From Providencia rettgeri (GTDB lineage Bacteria > Pseudomonadota > Gammaproteobacteria > Enterobacterales > Enterobacteriaceae): a stretch of DNA of 64,000 nucleotides. Every line of letters begins with the position of its first letter. The first letter of the stretch is position 1. Made by a program: the position numbers and the translations under genes. The DNA lies in NCBI RefSeq assembly GCF_013255915.1, contig NZ_CP053896.1, forward strand, positions 806,001 to 870,000, written 5' to 3'. Below the pieces are notes generated by a model. The model was given only the letters and a program-made list of their open reading frames with translations. It did no database searches and was not told the DNA's origin. Positions 62,104 through 64,000 of the stretch are shown here, piece by piece.

Positions 62104-64000
62104 ATGAATCCTGAGCGTTCCGAACGCATTGAAATACCAGTATTGCCTCTGCGTGATGTAGTGGTATACCCACATATGGTGATCCCACTGTTTGTTGGAC
62201 GTGAAAAATCCATTCACAGTCTGGAAGCAGCGATGGATCATGACAAGCAGGTAATGCTGGTTGCGCAAAAAGAAGCCTCGACTGATGAGCCAGGGGTGAA
62301 TGATTTATTTGCTGTCGGTACAGTCGCATCCGTTATTCAGATGCTAAAACTGCCTGATGGCACCGTTAAAGTCCTCGTTGAAGGTCTACGACGCGCACGT
62401 ATTACCAGTTTGACAGATAATGGCGAATATTTCTTAGCGCAAGCAGAATATTTAGCTGCAGAGCAAAATAATGAATCTGAACACGCAGCGTATGATGAAG
62501 CGACAGCGGGTTCTCAATCATCAGACGCACTTGATGAAAAAGAAAACGAAGTGTTGTACCGCACTATCGTTAGTCAGTTCGAAAGTTATATAAAACTGAA
62601 TAAAAAGATTCCACCTGAAGTATTAACCGCGTTACATGCGATTGAACAAGATCAGCTAGACAAACTGGCAGATACCATTGCCTCTCACATGCCACTAAAA
62701 TTAGCGGATAAACAACGCGTTTTAGAAATGGCAAATATCGCAGAGCGTGTAGAGTTTTTGATGGCCATGATGGAGTCAGAAACTGAGCTGCTGCAAGTGG
62801 AAAAACGCATCCGCAATCGTGTTAAAAAACAGATGGAAAAAAGCCAGCGTGAGTATTATCTGAATGAGCAAATGAAAGCCATTCAGAAAGAGCTGGGTGA
62901 AATGGACGATGCGCCAGACGAATATGAATCGCTAAAACGTAAAATCGAAGAAGCGAAAATGCCAAAAGAGGCACAAGAGAAAGCAGAAGCAGAATTGCAG
63001 AAGCTGAAAATGATGTCGCCAATGTCAGCAGAAGCTACTGTTGTCCGTAGCTATATTGATTGGATGGTGCAGGTACCATGGCATAAACGTAGTAAAGTCA
63101 AAAAAGACTTAGTTAAAGCTCAAGAAGTGTTAGATACCGATCACTACGGTTTAGAGCGTGTGAAAGACCGTATTTTAGAGTATTTGGCAGTGCAAAGCCG
63201 CGTCAGTAAAATTAAAGGGCCAATCCTTTGTCTGGTTGGGCCTCCGGGCGTGGGTAAAACCTCTTTGGGGCAATCTATTGCTAAGGCTACTGGCCGTCAA
63301 TACACTCGTATGGCATTAGGTGGGGTGCGTGATGAAGCTGAAATTCGCGGTCACCGTCGTACCTATATCGGTTCAATGCCAGGTAAGCTGATTCAAAAGA
63401 TGGCAAAAGTAGGGGTCAAAAACCCACTATTTTTATTGGATGAAATTGATAAAATGTCATCTGATATGCGTGGTGACCCAGCCTCTGCATTATTAGAGGT
63501 GCTTGATCCAGAACAAAATATTGCCTTTAACGATCACTACTTGGAAGTGGATTACGATTTGTCTGATGTGATGTTTGTTGCAACATCCAACTCGATGAAT
63601 ATTCCAGCACCATTGTTAGATCGTATGGAAGTCATCCGTCTTTCTGGCTATACAGAAGATGAAAAACTGAATATTGCGAAAAAACATTTGCTGTCTAAGC
63701 AGATTGAACGTAACGCATTGAAAAAGAATGAGTTAACTATCGATGATAGTGCTTTAATGAGCATTATTCGTTATTACACTCGTGAAGCTGGAGTTCGTGG
63801 TTTAGAGCGTGAAATCTCTAAATTGTGTCGTAAAGCGGTTAAAGCGCTGCTCATGGACAAAAAGCTTAAGCACATTGAAATCAACGCTGATAACCTGAAA
63901 GATTATCTGGGTGTTCGCCGTTTTGATTATGGCCAAGCAGACACAGAAAACCGTGTTGGGCAAGTTACAGGCCTTGCTTGGACTGAAGTTGGTGGTGACT
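62104..64000 (+). CDS. lon: Lon protease, 3'-truncated by window
   Basis: Lon is the AAA+ serine protease for misfolded and regulatory proteins. ATG 62104 (MNPERSERIEIPVLPLRDVVVYP) with AGAGAG upstream opens a frame that runs off the window after about 632 residues; the peptidase domain with the Ser-Lys dyad is outside. The N-terminal substrate domain, the coiled-coil region EKRIRNRVKKQMEKSQREYYLNEQ, Walker A GPPGVGKTSLG and Walker B LFLLDEIDK are present. Compared with E. coli Lon as I remember it, about 20 extra acidic/Ser residues follow AEYLAAEQ (residues about 122-145). Confidence 0.97.
   Translation, partial: MNPERSERIEIPVLPLRDVVVYPHMVIPLFVGREKSIHSLEAAMDHDKQVMLVAQKEASTDEPGVNDLFAVGTVASVIQMLKLPDGTVKVLVEGLRRARITSLTDNGEYFLAQAEYLAAEQNNESEHAAYDEATAGSQSSDALDEKENEVLYRTIVSQFESYIKLNKKIPPEVLTALHAIEQDQLDKLADTIASHMPLKLADKQRVLEMANIAERVEFLMAMMESETELLQVEKRIRNRVKKQMEKSQREYYLNEQMKAIQKELGEMDDAPDEYESLKRKIEEAKMPKEAQEKAEAELQKLKMMSPMSAEATVVRSYIDWMVQVPWHKRSKVKKDLVKAQEVLDTDHYGLERVKDRILEYLAVQSRVSKIKGPILCLVGPPGVGKTSLGQSIAKATGRQYTRMALGGVRDEAEIRGHRRTYIGSMPGKLIQKMAKVGVKNPLFLLDEIDKMSSDMRGDPASALLEVLDPEQNIAFNDHYLEVDYDLSDVMFVATSNSMNIPAPLLDRMEVIRLSGYTEDEKLNIAKKHLLSKQIERNALKKNELTIDDSALMSIIRYYTREAGVRGLEREISKLCRKAVKALLMDKKLKHIEINADNLKDYLGVRRFDYGQADTENRVGQVTGLAWTEVGGD

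Overview
The window is AT-rich chromosomal DNA from an enterobacterium. The protein sequences and most of the gene order follow the Escherichia coli sbcCD-to-lon region. The AT-rich base use, the cai/fix insertion and the ~125-bp palindromic repeats suggest a Morganellaceae genome, most likely Providencia or a close relative; this assignment is an inference from recognition, not a database result. No tRNA, rRNA, CRISPR array, prophage or insertion sequence was recognised.

Layout. Bases 1-815 hold the 3' part of a PLP-dependent Cys/Met-metabolism enzyme. Then come sbcD-sbcC (minus), divergent from phoB-phoR (plus, with a Pho box), then brnQ. A small accessory block follows: a HigB/HigA-type toxin-antitoxin pair split by a palindromic repeat, then ggt, a 2-Cys peroxiredoxin gene and acpH. 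From 14.6 to 24.8 kb lie the conserved queA-tgt-yajC-secD-secF and nrdR-ribD-ribH-nusB-thiL-pgpA gene strings. At 24.8-38.0 kb the E. coli order is interrupted by a complete carnitine island: a yaaU-like transporter and fixXCBA on minus, caiTABCDE on plus and caiF on minus. The two operons diverge from a 533-bp control region with three direct-repeat elements at an exact 59-bp period, read here as CaiF operators. The conserved order resumes with dxs-ispA-xseB (minus) and thiI (plus).

Between thiI and yajL sit two near-identical ~385-bp direct repeats. Each encodes an intact 47-aa Hok-family membrane toxin with a matching antisense Sok-like RNA, its own promoter and terminators. This tandem type I toxin-antitoxin locus is the most striking feature of the window. 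After it come yajL-panE, yajQ, yajR, the cytochrome bo3 operon cyoABCDE, a Tsx/OmpK-like outer-membrane channel, ampG, yajG, and the plus-strand proteostasis run bolA, tig, clpP, clpX and the first two thirds or more of lon, which runs off the end.

How the genes work together: queA/tgt make queuosine in tRNA; yajC/secDF drive export; ribD/ribH supply flavin, which the Fix flavoproteins use to pass electrons to the Cai carnitine pathway under anaerobiosis; dxs/ispA make isoprenoid precursors, including those for ubiquinone and for haem O made by CyoE; dxs and thiI feed thiamine synthesis together with thiL; tig, clpXP and lon form a folding and proteolysis block, with a clear sigma-32-type promoter before lon. 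Several intergenic regions (before queA, tig and clpP, and between yajQ and yajR) carry promoter, hairpin and terminator arrangements that may be leaders or small RNAs.
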